DNA of 64,000 nucleotides from contig JASLMV010000004.1 in assembly GCA_030746435.1 (NCBI GenBank), positions 79,362 through 143,361 of the forward strand. The letters are read 5' to 3'. Origin of the DNA: Gammaproteobacteria bacterium. Lineage in GTDB: Bacteria > Pseudomonadota > Gammaproteobacteria > Steroidobacterales > GCA-2729495. The position numbers and the translations under genes are program-made. The notes under the pieces are model-generated. The model was not told the origin of the DNA and ran no database searches. It saw only the letters and a list, made by a program, of their open reading frames with translations. This document shows, piece after piece, positions 1-8,853 of this stretch; the first letter of the stretch is position 1, and each line of letters starts with the position of its first letter.

Positions 1-907
1 CGGGGCCGACAAAGTCGCTTGCTTCGCATTGCTCGAGCGAAACGAGGGGTGGCACACCTACATCGCAGGGAATTATTTCCGCCGGCCTGGCGATGCTAAG
101 GGCGACCGGCGGTGTCTGCATCGAGAAGACGGCCTCGCCACGGGCGCGCCGCGCCGCAGCCGCCGCAAGCACATATTCCTGGGCAGTCTCACACGCACGG
201 TCGAGAGCCGCTGCATCGAGCTGCTCGGTCAGTGCGGTGATGCGGTTTGCGTGTTCCGGACTCATGATTGCGTAGCCACCGGCCGTTACGGTCGCAATGG
301 CCCAGGCCAGTGCACGTTCTCTGGGTGCGGGCGATGCTGACCTGATCTGCAGCAACGCTTCCTGCCAGAGAGGGTCGCTGGTGAAGTTGTCGATGGCAGG
401 ATCGCTCAGCGTTGCCAGGAGGTCGGCAACCCTCTCCATCGCGTACAGCGAGCCGTTGATAACGGCCTGGTCGTACCATTCCAGTGCTGCCAGCGGATCG
501 GTTTCCAGGCTGCGGTCTGCCAGCTCATGCATCGCTTCTATATGCCCATTGCCCGCAAGTGACAGCAGCGCAGGGTCGCCCAGGTCCGACAGGTCAGGCG
601 GGCCATCCGTGACGTTGCTTAAGAGGCGCCGCTGTCCCGTTGGGTAGCCTCGCGCTATAAGCCAGTTTCTGTACGCATCGAGCATTTCGACCGCTGGTTC
701 GCCGCGGCTTGTCAGCCAGCTTTGCAGCGCTGCCGGTTCAAGCAACTGTGGCAGGGCCGGGTCGAAAGTAATTTCCGGCTCTTCTTCCGGTTGTGGCAGC
801 GGTTCGTCCGGCGCACGTGCGAAGTCACGCGCAATATTAAGGACCACCCACAACAGCACCCCTAGCAGTGTAGTTGCAAGCAGAACGGAGACATTAAAAC
901 GTGACAC
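1..907 (-). CDS. Membrane-anchored Sel1-like repeat protein (3' end outside window)
   Basis: An open minus-strand frame runs from a GTG at 907 to the window edge, about 302 codons without a stop. The N-terminus has one hydrophobic segment (about residues 6-22, rich in L, V and W), then a Pro/Glu-rich linker, so a membrane-anchored protein facing the periplasm is likely. Around residues 115-165 helical segments with the pattern GNGHIEAMHELAD and ALEWYDQAVINGSLYAM resemble Sel1-like/TPR repeats. The GTG lies 4 bases after the ctaA stop, so the two are probably cotranscribed. No enzymatic motif was seen and function is unknown. The start is a guess because no clear ribosome-binding site precedes it. 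Confidence 0.6.
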   Translation of the reverse strand, partial: MSRFNVSVLLATTLLGVLLWVVLNIARDFARAPDEPLPQPEEEPEITFDPALPQLLEPAALQSWLTSRGEPAVEMLDAYRNWLIARGYPTGQRRLLSNVTDGPPDLSDLGDPALLSLAGNGHIEAMHELADRSLETDPLAALEWYDQAVINGSLYAMERVADLLATLSDPAIDNFTSDPLWQEALLQIRSASPAPRERALAWAIATVTAGGYAIMSPEHANRITALTEQLDAAALDRACETAQEYVLAAAAARRARGEAVFSMQTPPVALSIARPAEIIPCDVGVPPLVSLEQCEASDFVGP

Positions 908-911
908 TGAC

Positions 912-1910
912 TCAGCGTGTAGTTCTGCACGCTACGTGATTAAGGTTAATAATCGACAAAAGCAAAAGAGCCGCAACTCCGTTATGTGCTGTTGCGACCG
1001 CCAGCGGTAAACCAAACCATACGACCGCAAGTCCGAGCCCGACCTGCCCGGCCAGGGCCGCCCATACCGCCATGCATGCCGCCTTCATTGACGGCCCGCT
1101 GGTCTGCCGGGACCAGAGTCCGAGCGTAACGATCAACAGTACCGCCGACGCGACGAGCGCTCCGAGACGATGGACAAAGTGAATGGCAACACGTGCCGGT
1201 GCTTCCAGAACGCCGAACTCGTAGTCGACACCCAGCCCCCGCCACATGACAAAACCTTCGCTGAAATCGGCTTCGGTCGGCCACCACTGGTTCAGACAGC
1301 CGGGCAGGTCCGGACACGCGAGCGCGGCATAATTGGAACTGACCCAGCCGCCCAGTGCGGTCTGGCAAATAAGCACGAGCAACGCGATTACAGCCGGCCA
1401 GGCAATACGTCGGGTAATCCCGACCGCGAGGTTGGTGCCCCTTGCGTCTTCAAGTAACAACCAGAACAGGAGTCCTAATGTTGCGAGCCCGCCGAGCAGG
1501 TGCCCCATGACAATAACCGGTTTGAGTAACAGCGTTACGGTCCACATACCGAGCAGGCCCTGGAAGATGACAACGACCAGCGTCAGTAAAGGAATTTTTA
1601 CAGGCTGCCCCGGTTCGCGGCGGTTACTCCATGCAATCCAGGCGATCAACACGATCATGAAACCCAGGGTAGTGGCAACATAGCGGTGCACCATCTCGCG
1701 CCAGGCTTTGCCGGCTTCGACCGGTCGTTCCGGCCAGTTCTCGACAGCAACATCACTTTCTATGTCCGTAGGTATCAGCACCCCGTAACACCCCGGCCAG
1801 TCAGGGCATCCCAGGCCCGCATCGCTAAGCCGCACATAAGCCCCCAGCACAACTACTATCAGAGCCAGGGTTGTCGCCATCCAGACGAGCCGCCGATACC
1901 AAACAGTCAT
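912..1910 (-). CDS. ctaA: Heme A synthase (COX15/CtaA family)
   Basis: This inner-membrane enzyme oxidises the C8 methyl of heme O to the formyl group of heme A for aa3-type cytochrome oxidases. The 332-residue protein is almost entirely hydrophobic, with about eight membrane segments. It shows the family N-terminus (GAYVRLSDAGLGCPDWPGC) and histidines in membrane helices: HRYVATTLG, GHLLGG, HFVHRLGAL and TAHNGVAAL. The paired cysteine segments (GCPDWPGC and CPDLPGC) are typical of the proteobacterial type. AAGGGG lies about 10 bases before the ATG. No oxidase subunit genes are in view. They may lie left of the window or elsewhere. Confidence 0.95.
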   Translation of the reverse strand: MTVWYRRLVWMATTLALIVVVLGAYVRLSDAGLGCPDWPGCYGVLIPTDIESDVAVENWPERPVEAGKAWREMVHRYVATTLGFMIVLIAWIAWSNRREPGQPVKIPLLTLVVVIFQGLLGMWTVTLLLKPVIVMGHLLGGLATLGLLFWLLLEDARGTNLAVGITRRIAWPAVIALLVLICQTALGGWVSSNYAALACPDLPGCLNQWWPTEADFSEGFVMWRGLGVDYEFGVLEAPARVAIHFVHRLGALVASAVLLIVTLGLWSRQTSGPSMKAACMAVWAALAGQVGLGLAVVWFGLPLAVATAHNGVAALLLLSIINLNHVACRTTR

Positions 1911-2022
1911 TCCTTACCCCTTCACCTGTTCCAGCTTATTCAACAATATGAGTCAGATCTTCGCGTGTCCGGATCGAAACGCCGGCAGCGAAACTCAGTG
2001 CAGGCAGCGGATTATCCCCGAG

Positions 2023-2883
2023 TTAGTCGGGCCGTGAAAGTGACGACAGGCGGGATAGCGGAAATCGGGCTTCCCCATCTTCCATAAGGGCACCAGCGCC
2101 GGATTTGCCTGCCCATGCCTGTCCGTATATGACTTCGAGGCTGATGTTCCAGCGGCCATCCGAGTCGCGCGATGCCTCGAGCTCCTGCAGCATCCGGCGC
2201 CAACTCGCCGGTGTGGTGAGACCACGGCTGCGTTGCTGACTGAAATTGGTTGCGGCAATGTCCCGCAGATCCGCGACGAGTTTAGCTATATCGGTATACG
2301 TAACCGTTACCATCTCGACATCCATGACCGGTTCGCGGAAGCCCGTTTTGACAAGTGTGTCGCCGATGTTGTGCATATCCGTAAATGCATGCACGTGCAT
2401 ACGGTCGTCGACATTCGCCCACGCGCGGCGTAGCTCTTTGAGGGAATCCGGCCCAAGTGTGCTGAACAGAAACATGCCGGGCGCGCGTAACACCCGGCGC
2501 GTTTCAATGAATATCCGCTCCGGGTCCGTGCAGAAGGGTAACATCATGTTGGACAGGACTATGTCGACACTGTTGTCAGCCAGCGGTAAGCGATGCCCGT
2601 CTGCGCACACAAGACTGCCGGTAATACCTGCCGCTGAGTTCAACATGGGCAGAGACCAGTCAAGCTGAATGAGTGCCGCTTCCGGGTAGATTCTTTTTAT
2701 CTCGGCCGCTGCACTGCCGGTGCCGGCGCCGAGTTCCAGCACTGTTTGCGGAGACAGGCTGATAAGGCCCAGGCGTTCCAGTAGCCGGGTGCGAACTTCT
2801 GCACAGAAGAAATCAGCCTTATCGTAACCGGCAGCAACCTTGCCCTGCGCGATGCGCATTTGATCCTGATCGAGTGCGTACAT
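2023..2883 (-). CDS. bioC: Malonyl-[ACP] O-methyltransferase BioC
   Basis: BioC methylates malonyl-ACP so that fatty-acid synthase can build the pimeloyl moiety of biotin. The protein has a class I SAM-dependent methyltransferase fold with motif I VLELGAGTG, then LPLADNSVDIVLSNMMLPF, as in BioC. The frame stays open upstream to 3003, overlapping bioB, but the ATG at 2883 begins at the conserved BioC N-terminus (a Gln/Arg-rich helix before a Y-D-K-A-D motif) and gives 286 residues, near family size. It follows bioB by 37 bases, so it is likely in the same BirA-controlled transcript. No bioF, bioH, bioA or bioD is in the window. Confidence 0.9.
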   Translation of the reverse strand: MYALDQDQMRIAQGKVAAGYDKADFFCAEVRTRLLERLGLISLSPQTVLELGAGTGSAAAEIKRIYPEAALIQLDWSLPMLNSAAGITGSLVCADGHRLPLADNSVDIVLSNMMLPFCTDPERIFIETRRVLRAPGMFLFSTLGPDSLKELRRAWANVDDRMHVHAFTDMHNIGDTLVKTGFREPVMDVEMVTVTYTDIAKLVADLRDIAATNFSQQRSRGLTTPASWRRMLQELEASRDSDGRWNISLEVIYGQAWAGKSGAGALMEDGEARFPLSRLSSLSRPD

Positions 2884-2920
2884 GGGTGGTGCAATACAAA
2901 GAACAAACGAGGGCTTCGTA

Positions 2921-3967
2921 TCAGCCGGAAGTGAAATCCGGCTGACCTGCGGCCGTGGGCTCGGGTTCCATGCCCAGGCGTGCCATGAGTGCGCGGTCTG
3001 CATCGACAGCCGGGTTACCTGTGGTCAGCAGTTTTTCACCATAGAAAATGGAGTTGGCGCCAGCCAGGAAACACAGAGCCTGGGTCTCGTCGCTCATTTC
3101 TTCCCGGCCCGCCGACAGTCTGACGTGCGATGCGGGCATCAGTATGCGCGCGACGGCAATGGTCCTGACAAAGTCGATAGGGTCGAAGCTGTCCGTACCG
3201 TTTAACGGTGTCCCCTCGACCTGCACGAGTTGGTTAATAGGTATGCTGCCGGGATGCTCGGGCAGCGTTGCGAGTGTTCGCAGCAGTTCAATTCGGTCAG
3301 TTTCCTTTTCGCCCATTCCGACGATTCCGCCACAACAAACTTTTATGCCGGCGTCACGCACTGACTGAAGGGTATCGAGACGCTGTTTGTAAGTTCGTGT
3401 TGTGATGATTTGCCGGTAAAAGTTTTCGGATGTATCGAGGTTATGGTTGTAGTAATCGAGGCCGGCATCTTTAAGTTGCTGCGCCTGCCCGGGTTGTAAC
3501 ATGCCTAGAGTCGCACAGGTTTCCATGCCGAGTTCACTAACACCCCTGATCATCTCGATTATGTGATCCATCTGTTTTGATTTTGGCGAACGCCATGCTG
3601 CGCCCATGCAAAAACGAGTTGCGCCTTGTTCACGTGCAGCGCGCGCATTCGCAAGCACGTCATCGAGTTCCATTAAGGGCTCGTTTGCAACGCCCGCCTC
3701 ATACCGCACACTTTGCGGACAATAGGCGCAGTCTTCCGGGCAGCCTCCGGTTTTTACGCTGAGCAGGGTGCTTATCTGTACCTGGTTCGGATTGAAGTGC
3801 TGCCTGTGCACAGTCTGCGCGGCATGCAGCAGATCGGCGAACGGCGCGCGATAAAGCGCATGCACTTCTTCCAGGGTCCAGTCTGTCCTCGGTTTACCCG
3901 TCGCCAGCGTGGCCGGCGCGAACGGGCCGCCGCTGTCCTGTGGTTCTGCCTGCAGTGCTCCGTCCAT
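2921..3967 (-). CDS. bioB: Biotin synthase BioB
   Basis: This radical SAM enzyme inserts sulfur into dethiobiotin, the last step of biotin synthesis. The 4Fe-4S cysteines are in CPEDCAYC (residues 76, 80, 83). The auxiliary 2Fe-2S ligands are visible as CMGAAWR, ETCATLG, KVCCGG and the arginine of RLSAGREEM. The frame extends upstream to 4078, but the predicted promoter -10 lies at 4050-4055. The ATG at 3967 has AGGAAAA upstream and gives 348 residues, the usual length. Expression is probably repressed by BirA through the operator at 4072-4104. Confidence 0.97.
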   Translation of the reverse strand: MDGALQAEPQDSGGPFAPATLATGKPRTDWTLEEVHALYRAPFADLLHAAQTVHRQHFNPNQVQISTLLSVKTGGCPEDCAYCPQSVRYEAGVANEPLMELDDVLANARAAREQGATRFCMGAAWRSPKSKQMDHIIEMIRGVSELGMETCATLGMLQPGQAQQLKDAGLDYYNHNLDTSENFYRQIITTRTYKQRLDTLQSVRDAGIKVCCGGIVGMGEKETDRIELLRTLATLPEHPGSIPINQLVQVEGTPLNGTDSFDPIDFVRTIAVARILMPASHVRLSAGREEMSDETQALCFLAGANSIFYGEKLLTTGNPAVDADRALMARLGMEPEPTAAGQPDFTSG

Positions 3968-4049
3968 AGTTGCTTTTCCTGTCAGTTTAGGGGCTATGTC
4001 CGGCTGGCCTGCTGCATCAGACTGGCGCAATGAACCAGGCCGGACGGCA

Positions 4050-4078
4050 AGTATCAAAAGGCGATCCAGCGCTGTCAA
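4050..4078 (-). promoter_or_regulatory. Sigma-70 promoter of bioB
   Basis: On the minus strand a perfect -35 TTGACA (4073-4078) is followed by exactly 17 bases and the -10 GATACT (4050-4055). The -35 box lies inside the left half of the BirA inverted repeat, so repressor binding would block polymerase. Transcription would begin near 4043, giving a leader of about 75 bases before the bioB ATG. Confidence 0.75.
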
Positions 4079-4104
4079 CCTGTGGCCACTAATCTGGTTG
4101 ACAG
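4072..4104. promoter_or_regulatory. BirA-type biotin operator
   Basis: CTGTCAACC (4072-4080) and GGTTGACAG (4096-4104) form a perfect 9-bp inverted repeat with a 15-base spacer. This matches the known bacterial BirA operator layout (TTGTAAACC, about 15 bases, GGTTTACAA), with C/G in place of the central A/T pair. It overlaps the bioB -35 box on one side and the first codons of comF on the other. The assignment as a BirA site is inferred from pattern and context. Confidence 0.8.
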
Positions 4105-4795
4105 CCTGCTACTTGCTATTGAGCCCTGGCGCTGCGTGCTGTGCAGGGATACAGCGTACGGCATGGACATTTGCGCAGATTGCATAGATGACCTGCCCTG
4201 GCTTACACGCAGTTGCCGTCGCTGTGCGCTGCCGCTGCCGTCGACGGGCATACCATTGTGCGGTAACTGTATACACGTGCCCGCAGATATCGATCACTGT
4301 ATCGCCGCCCTTGCTTACGATTACCCGGTAGACCGGCTGGTAACCGGACTCAAATACCAGCGTAAACTCTTGTTTGCCCGGGTACTGGGCGAACTGCTGG
4401 CTATCCGGATCAAGGAAGCGCTGGTGTACGGTGAACTGGAAATTCCCGAGTTGATCATGCCGGTCCCGATGCACCGCTGGCGGCTGGCGCGGCGCACTTA
4501 TAACCAGGCAGAAGAAATTGCCCGCTGGTTGCAACGTGACCTGCGCGTTCCGGTAGAAAGCTCACAGCTACTGCGCGTGCGGAATACGCCGCGACAGACT
4601 TCACTGAGTCGTGCCGTCCGGCTCCGGAATATTCATGGCGCATTTCACGTCAGGGGCAATGTGGCGGATAAACGTATTGCTTTGGTAGACGATGTCATAA
4701 CCACGGCAGCTACGGTACGCGAACTCGCACAAATACTGAAACGTGCGGGAGCTGCGGAAGTTCAGGTCTGGGCCGTGGCGCGCACCGACAGTTGA
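4082..4795 (+). CDS. comF: ComF-family phosphoribosyltransferase-like protein
   Basis: ComF proteins are needed for DNA uptake in transformable bacteria. In other species the role is unclear. The N-terminal zinc-finger cysteines are in CVLC, CADC, CRRC and CGNC, followed by a phosphoribosyltransferase fold with the PRPP-binding-like loop [15 protein letters not shown] near the C-terminus. At 237 residues it has family length. The GTG at 4082 is needed to keep the first CxxC pair. It sits inside the spacer of the BirA operator, so biotin status may also affect comF. Divergence from bioB is common in gammaproteobacteria. Confidence 0.9.
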   Translation: MATNLVDSLLLAIEPWRCVLCRDTAYGMDICADCIDDLPWLTRSCRRCALPLPSTGIPLCGNCIHVPADIDHCIAALAYDYPVDRLVTGLKYQRKLLFARVLGELLAIRIKEALVYGELEIPELIMPVPMHRWRLARRTYNQAEEIARWLQRDLRVPVESSQLLRVRNTPRQTSLSRAVRLRNIHGAFHVRGNVADKRIALVDDVITTAATVRELAQILKRAGAAEVQVWAVARTDS

Positions 4796-4799
4796 TCTG

Positions 4800-5702
4800 T
4801 CAGTCAAAGGTGTAACTGAGTACGATGCCGGCGAAAACTGTGGCACCTATATACTGATTATTGAGGAAAGCATGGAAACATTTTTCCGGCTCCCGGTTTC
4901 GGATCAACCCGAACTGGTACAGCATCAATAACGCAACGACCAGCAAACTGAGCCGGTACCACATACCGAGTGCTGCGACTTCGCCAACCAGGAACAACGA
5001 TACAAGAAAAATAAATTGCAGCAGGCTCACGATAAACACGTCGGCCTGGCCAAACAGGATCGCAGTAGACATGATGCCAAGTTTCCGGTCGTCGTCGCGA
5101 TCGACCATCGCGTACATGGTGTCGTAAACCAGCGCCCAGACGATGGTCCCGATCCACATGAGCCAGGCCAGCTTGGGAAGGGCGCCCGTCTGGGCCGCGA
5201 AGGCCATCGGAATGCCCCAACCGAAGGCCGCGCCGAGTATTAGTTGGGGAGCTACGAAAAAGCGTTTGCAGAACGGGTATACAACGGTCAGCATGGCACC
5301 GACTATGGCCAACATTTGGGTCAGGGTATCGAGGGTCAGAACAAGACCAATCGCCATCATGGACAATGCGGCGAACAGCACGAGTGCTTCGGCCGGCGCA
5401 ACATTACCTGTGGCTATCGGCCTGTCGGTGGTTCGTTTTACCCGGCCGTCGAAATCCCGGTCAGCGTAGTCGTTAATAACGCAACCAGCGCTCCGCATGA
5501 TGATTACGCCAAGGACAAACACGGTAAACACCCAGGAGTTGGGCGAACCGTCTCCCGCGACCCAGAGAGCCCACAATGTCGGCCACAATAACAGCCAGAT
5601 ACCAATAGGCTTGTGCAGGCGCATCAGGTGTGCATAGTGATGCAGTTGCTGGCCTAACTCGCCAATTACACCGGAAACTACTGTAAGTGACTGCCGGTTC
5701 AT
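4800..5702 (-). CDS. ubiA: 4-hydroxybenzoate polyprenyltransferase
   Basis: UbiA is an integral membrane prenyltransferase that joins the polyprenyl tail to 4-hydroxybenzoate in ubiquinone synthesis. Both Asp-rich Mg-diphosphate motifs are visible: NDYADRDFDGRVKRT near residue 78 and YDTMYAMVDRDDDRK near residue 195. The 300-residue chain has about eight to nine hydrophobic helices. The stop is 4 bases from the convergent comF stop. It lies 29 bases after ubiC, so the two act as one ubiCA operon for the first two ubiquinone-specific steps. Confidence 0.96.
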   Translation of the reverse strand: MNRQSLTVVSGVIGELGQQLHHYAHLMRLHKPIGIWLLLWPTLWALWVAGDGSPNSWVFTVFVLGVIIMRSAGCVINDYADRDFDGRVKRTTDRPIATGNVAPAEALVLFAALSMMAIGLVLTLDTLTQMLAIVGAMLTVVYPFCKRFFVAPQLILGAAFGWGIPMAFAAQTGALPKLAWLMWIGTIVWALVYDTMYAMVDRDDDRKLGIMSTAILFGQADVFIVSLLQFIFLVSLFLVGEVAALGMWYRLSLLVVALLMLYQFGLIRNREPEKCFHAFLNNQYIGATVFAGIVLSYTFD

Positions 5703-5731
5703 CCGAATACGCAGCTCATTGTCTTAAGGAC

Positions 5732-6280
5732 CTAGTCCGCAAGTTTCATGCGCCGGTTCTCGTTGTCGACCACACCGGGCAAAAACACTTCGGTAACGGT
5801 AAGTGTTGCATCGCTGATATGGAAATCGGACTGCCGTGCCCATAGCGGCATTTGATGCCTTTCCGCCAGTTCACTCGGCAGACTGTCGGCGGTAAGCAAC
5901 GCATAGCGAAATTCACTGCGGTGTACTTCCGGGAGTGTCTGTAAACGTTCCCCGAGTGGCTCGTCACCGAGTTCATTAAGCCATGGGTGAGTTGCGGCCG
6001 TTGCGGCCGGGATTACTGTCTCTGCATAGACACAGGGTTGTTCACCACAATGCAGGATTACGCGGCGCTGAAAATCATGTTCGGTCGGTTCGTCCTGGCC
6101 CGATTGCGTATCGAGGACCTCGAGACGGAACTCGCTCGCGCACAGGCGCCGCAGCCGGGCGGTGAGCAGACCAGTTTCCTGGAGCCAGCCACGCAGCAAA
6201 GGTTTTGGCTGTAAACCGGTCTGTTCCGGTTCACGGTGCCAGAGTACGGTATCGCCTGTTTGAGGTTCACGTGCCGACAT
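5732..6280 (-). CDS. ubiC: Chorismate pyruvate-lyase
   Basis: UbiC converts chorismate to 4-hydroxybenzoate and pyruvate, supplying the substrate of UbiA encoded directly downstream. The 182-residue protein carries family segments: LLRGWLQETGLLTARLR near the N-terminus, VILHCGEQPCVYAETVIP in the middle and TVTEVFLPG near the C-terminus, which includes the glutamate expected in the active site. It is slightly longer than the E. coli enzyme at both ends. The 67-base gap to recG shows no clear terminator. Confidence 0.9.
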   Translation of the reverse strand: MSAREPQTGDTVLWHREPEQTGLQPKPLLRGWLQETGLLTARLRRLCASEFRLEVLDTQSGQDEPTEHDFQRRVILHCGEQPCVYAETVIPAATAATHPWLNELGDEPLGERLQTLPEVHRSEFRYALLTADSLPSELAERHQMPLWARQSDFHISDATLTVTEVFLPGVVDNENRRMKLAD

Positions 6281-6347
6281 GCGGCATGCCTTTGTTGTTA
6301 TCAGGCGTAAAAGTCTACCCGATTCGGTCGCTCAGGGTAGAAGCCGC

Positions 6348-8453
6348 TCAGACATTGCCGTACTCCGATGCGGAGCCGATCCAGCGCTGCATGATTGCCC
6401 TCGCAGCCCCGGGGTGCTTGTCCAGCAGCATTTCCGCCATAGCCTGCACCTGCGGCAGCAGTCCCGCATCCCTTATCAGGTCAGCAATCCGCATCTGCAT
6501 CAGTCCGGTCTGGCGCTTGCCCAGGACTTCGCCCGGGCCCCTGAGCTCGAGGTCTTTCTGCGCCACCACGAAACCGTCGCTCGTGTCGCGCAGTACGCCA
6601 AGGCGTTGGCGGGCATGTTCGGAAAGCGGCCCGCGATACAGGAGTACGCATGCACTGAGCTCCTGTCCGCGGCCCACCCGGCCGCGTAGCTGGTGCAACT
6701 GTGCCAGACCCATGCGCTCCGCGTTCTCGACGATCATCAGTGTCGCCTCGGGCACGTCCACACCCACCTCTATGACAGTTGTCGCTACCAGCACCTGCAA
6801 ATCCCCCGCAGCGAAAGCTTTCATGACGACTTCTTTTTCTTCATTTTTCATGCGGCCATGAATGAGGCCTACAGATAAACCTGCAAGCGCTTCGGTCAAC
6901 ATCGAGTGTGTTGATTCCGCATCCTGGTAGTCGAGCGACTCGGATTCTTCGATCAGCGGGCACACCCAGTAGGCGCGCTGACCCAAGTTGCATGCCGTGC
7001 GGACACGTTCGACAACTTCTGCGCGTCGATTTTCAGACAACGCGACCGTTTGCACGGGTTGCCGGCCCGGCGGCATTTCACGTATAACTGAAACATCCAG
7101 GTCGGCATACATGGTCATCGCCAGTGTGCGTGGTATCGGGGTGGCCGTCATGACGAGTTGATGCGGTCGGTGAGTCCCGCTGGCGCCTTTTTCCATCAGG
7201 CTCAGGCGCTGGTGTACCCCGAAACGGTGTTGTTCGTCGACGATGACGAGTCCGAGATTCTCGTATTCGACACCTTCCTGAAATAAAGCGTGTGTCCCGA
7301 CAACGATCCGCGCTTTACCGGTCGCGATGGCTTCATAAGCCTGTTGACGCTGGCGGCTTTTCAGCGCACCCGATAGCCAGCATACGGGCACATCCAGCGG
7401 CGCGAACCAGCGCATGAAATTATCACGGTGTTGCTCTGCGAGCAGTTCGGTCGGTGCCATGATCGCGACCTGCGAACCTGCGCTGACGGCGTTTAGTGCC
7501 GCGGCAGCGGCCACTGCAGTTTTGCCGCAGCCTACATCACCCTGCAACAGGCGCATCATCGGATGGGTTTGCGCCAGGTCGGTGCGAATAGTCAGCAACG
7601 CCTTTTGCTGATCGCCCGTAAGCCTAAAGCCAAGGCTGGCTATAAAGCGCTCGCAAAGGTCATCCGTGGGTTGCAGCGATTCTGAACGCAGCGTTTCAGC
7701 ACGCCGGCGAATTTTCCGGAGGCTCAGGTGATGAGCGAGTATTTCTTCCATGGCCAGGCGCTGCTGGCATGGATGCCGGCCGGCATCCAGTTCTTCGAGT
7801 TCCGCATCGGGGGGCGGCCGGTGCAGGTAGCGAATGGCCTCCCAAAGCGGCGGCAGGCCGTGCTCACTTACCAGCGCTTCCGGGAGCCAGTCGCTGATGT
7901 TACCGGGTTCACTGTCCAGCACCTGGTTGATGAGATTACGCAGCCTGCCCTGCTGCACGCCTTCGGTCGTCGGGTAGATCGGGGTCAGGTGTTCGTCGAG
8001 CGGACTCGGGTCGTTGTCACGAAATACTCGGTACTCCGGGTGGATAATTTCAAGACCACCTGATCCTTTGCGTACTTCGCCGTAACAGCGCAGGCGTTTA
8101 CCTCGTGCAAGGCCGTGTTGTTGTGAACGGGAAAAATAAAAGAATCTTAAGGTGAGTGATCCGGTGCCGTCTGATACGCGGCATAGCAAGCTGCGCCGGC
8201 GCCTGTATACAACTTCGGTTAATTCGATTTCCGCTTCGACGACTGCGCGCTGGCCCGGCACCAGGCTGCCTACCGCGACCAGCCGGGTGCGATCTTCGTA
8301 GCGCATCGGCAACACGAACAGGAGGTCTTCGGGTTTGTATACGTTGAGACGGCTGAGCTTTTCTGCCAGGGAAGGCCCTACACCGCGCAGGTCCGTCAAT
8401 TCGTTAAGGGCAACCGGGGCGGATTCCCTGACAGATTTGGCGGGCCTGTTCAC
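6348..8453 (-). CDS. recG: ATP-dependent DNA helicase RecG
   Basis: RecG is a superfamily 2 translocase that reverses stalled forks and processes branched DNA. The 701-residue protein has an N-terminal wedge/OB domain (about residues 70-170), Walker A GDVGCGKTA near 305, the DEQH box in VIVDEQHRFGVHQR near 405, MTATPIPRTLAM (motif III), and the C-terminal helicase motif VGRGQELSACVLLY with a following QMRIADL segment. It closes the gmk-rpoZ-spoT-ridA-recG group, 9 bases after ridA. Confidence 0.98.
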   Translation of the reverse strand: MNRPAKSVRESAPVALNELTDLRGVGPSLAEKLSRLNVYKPEDLLFVLPMRYEDRTRLVAVGSLVPGQRAVVEAEIELTEVVYRRRRSLLCRVSDGTGSLTLRFFYFSRSQQHGLARGKRLRCYGEVRKGSGGLEIIHPEYRVFRDNDPSPLDEHLTPIYPTTEGVQQGRLRNLINQVLDSEPGNISDWLPEALVSEHGLPPLWEAIRYLHRPPPDAELEELDAGRHPCQQRLAMEEILAHHLSLRKIRRRAETLRSESLQPTDDLCERFIASLGFRLTGDQQKALLTIRTDLAQTHPMMRLLQGDVGCGKTAVAAAAALNAVSAGSQVAIMAPTELLAEQHRDNFMRWFAPLDVPVCWLSGALKSRQRQQAYEAIATGKARIVVGTHALFQEGVEYENLGLVIVDEQHRFGVHQRLSLMEKGASGTHRPHQLVMTATPIPRTLAMTMYADLDVSVIREMPPGRQPVQTVALSENRRAEVVERVRTACNLGQRAYWVCPLIEESESLDYQDAESTHSMLTEALAGLSVGLIHGRMKNEEKEVVMKAFAAGDLQVLVATTVIEVGVDVPEATLMIVENAERMGLAQLHQLRGRVGRGQELSACVLLYRGPLSEHARQRLGVLRDTSDGFVVAQKDLELRGPGEVLGKRQTGLMQMRIADLIRDAGLLPQVQAMAEMLLDKHPGAARAIMQRWIGSASEYGNV

Positions 8454-8462
8454 GCAGGCTTA

Positions 8463-8843
8463 TCAGGCCGACAGCACAGCATCGGCTTCGACCTGGGCGC
8501 CTTTGGGCAGCGCACTTACCTCAATCGCTGCGCGCGCCGGGTACGGTTCCGCAAAGTACTCGGCCATAATTTCATTAACCTGGCCGAAGTTGCCCAGGTC
8601 AGTAAGGAAAACGGTGACCTTGAGTGCCCGCGACAAATCGCTGTCGGACGCTTCCGCAACAGCCTTGAGGTTCTCAAAGACCTGCTTTATCTGTGCTTCG
8701 ATGCCACCGCTTACTATCTCGCCGGTAGCCGGATCGAGTGGAATCTGTCCGGATACATATACCGTTTCGTTGTGGCGTATTGCCTGGGAGTAGGGACCGA
8801 TGGCTGCCGGTGCCGTGTCCGTATGTATGGCTTGTTTTGTCAT
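8463..8843 (-). CDS. ridA: RidA family enamine/imine deaminase
   Basis: RidA hydrolyses reactive 2-aminoacrylate and related imines released by PLP enzymes. The protein shows the YjgF/RidA signature segments: [40 protein letters not shown] helices and [20 protein letters not shown], with the conserved Arg in PARAAIEV. The frame is open to 8936, but the ATG at 8843 is preceded by GAAAG and gives 126 residues, the normal length. It occupies the place that trmH holds between spoT and recG in E. coli. Confidence 0.95.
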   Translation of the reverse strand: MTKQAIHTDTAPAAIGPYSQAIRHNETVYVSGQIPLDPATGEIVSGGIEAQIKQVFENLKAVAEASDSDLSRALKVTVFLTDLGNFGQVNEIMAEYFAEPYPARAAIEVSALPKGAQVEADAVLSA

Positions 8844-8853
8844 TTGTTTGCTT

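Noticed and set aside
29..647. Several short ORFs on both strands over the first 650 bases, e.g. 29-340 plus and 189-479 minus
   Set aside because: A single continuous minus-strand frame from a GTG at 907 to the window edge has protein-like composition and Sel1-like repeats. The others are shadows.
2884..3003. Longer BioC start at 3003
   Set aside because: It would overlap the bioB end by 83 bases and add a stretch without family similarity.
3968..4078. Longer BioB start at 4078
   Set aside because: The predicted promoter lies within this stretch and the inner ATG has a better ribosome-binding site and family length.
4787..4801. GACAG-TTGAT-CTGTC hairpin between comF and ubiA as terminator
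   Set aside because: Five-base stem without a T run. Too weak.
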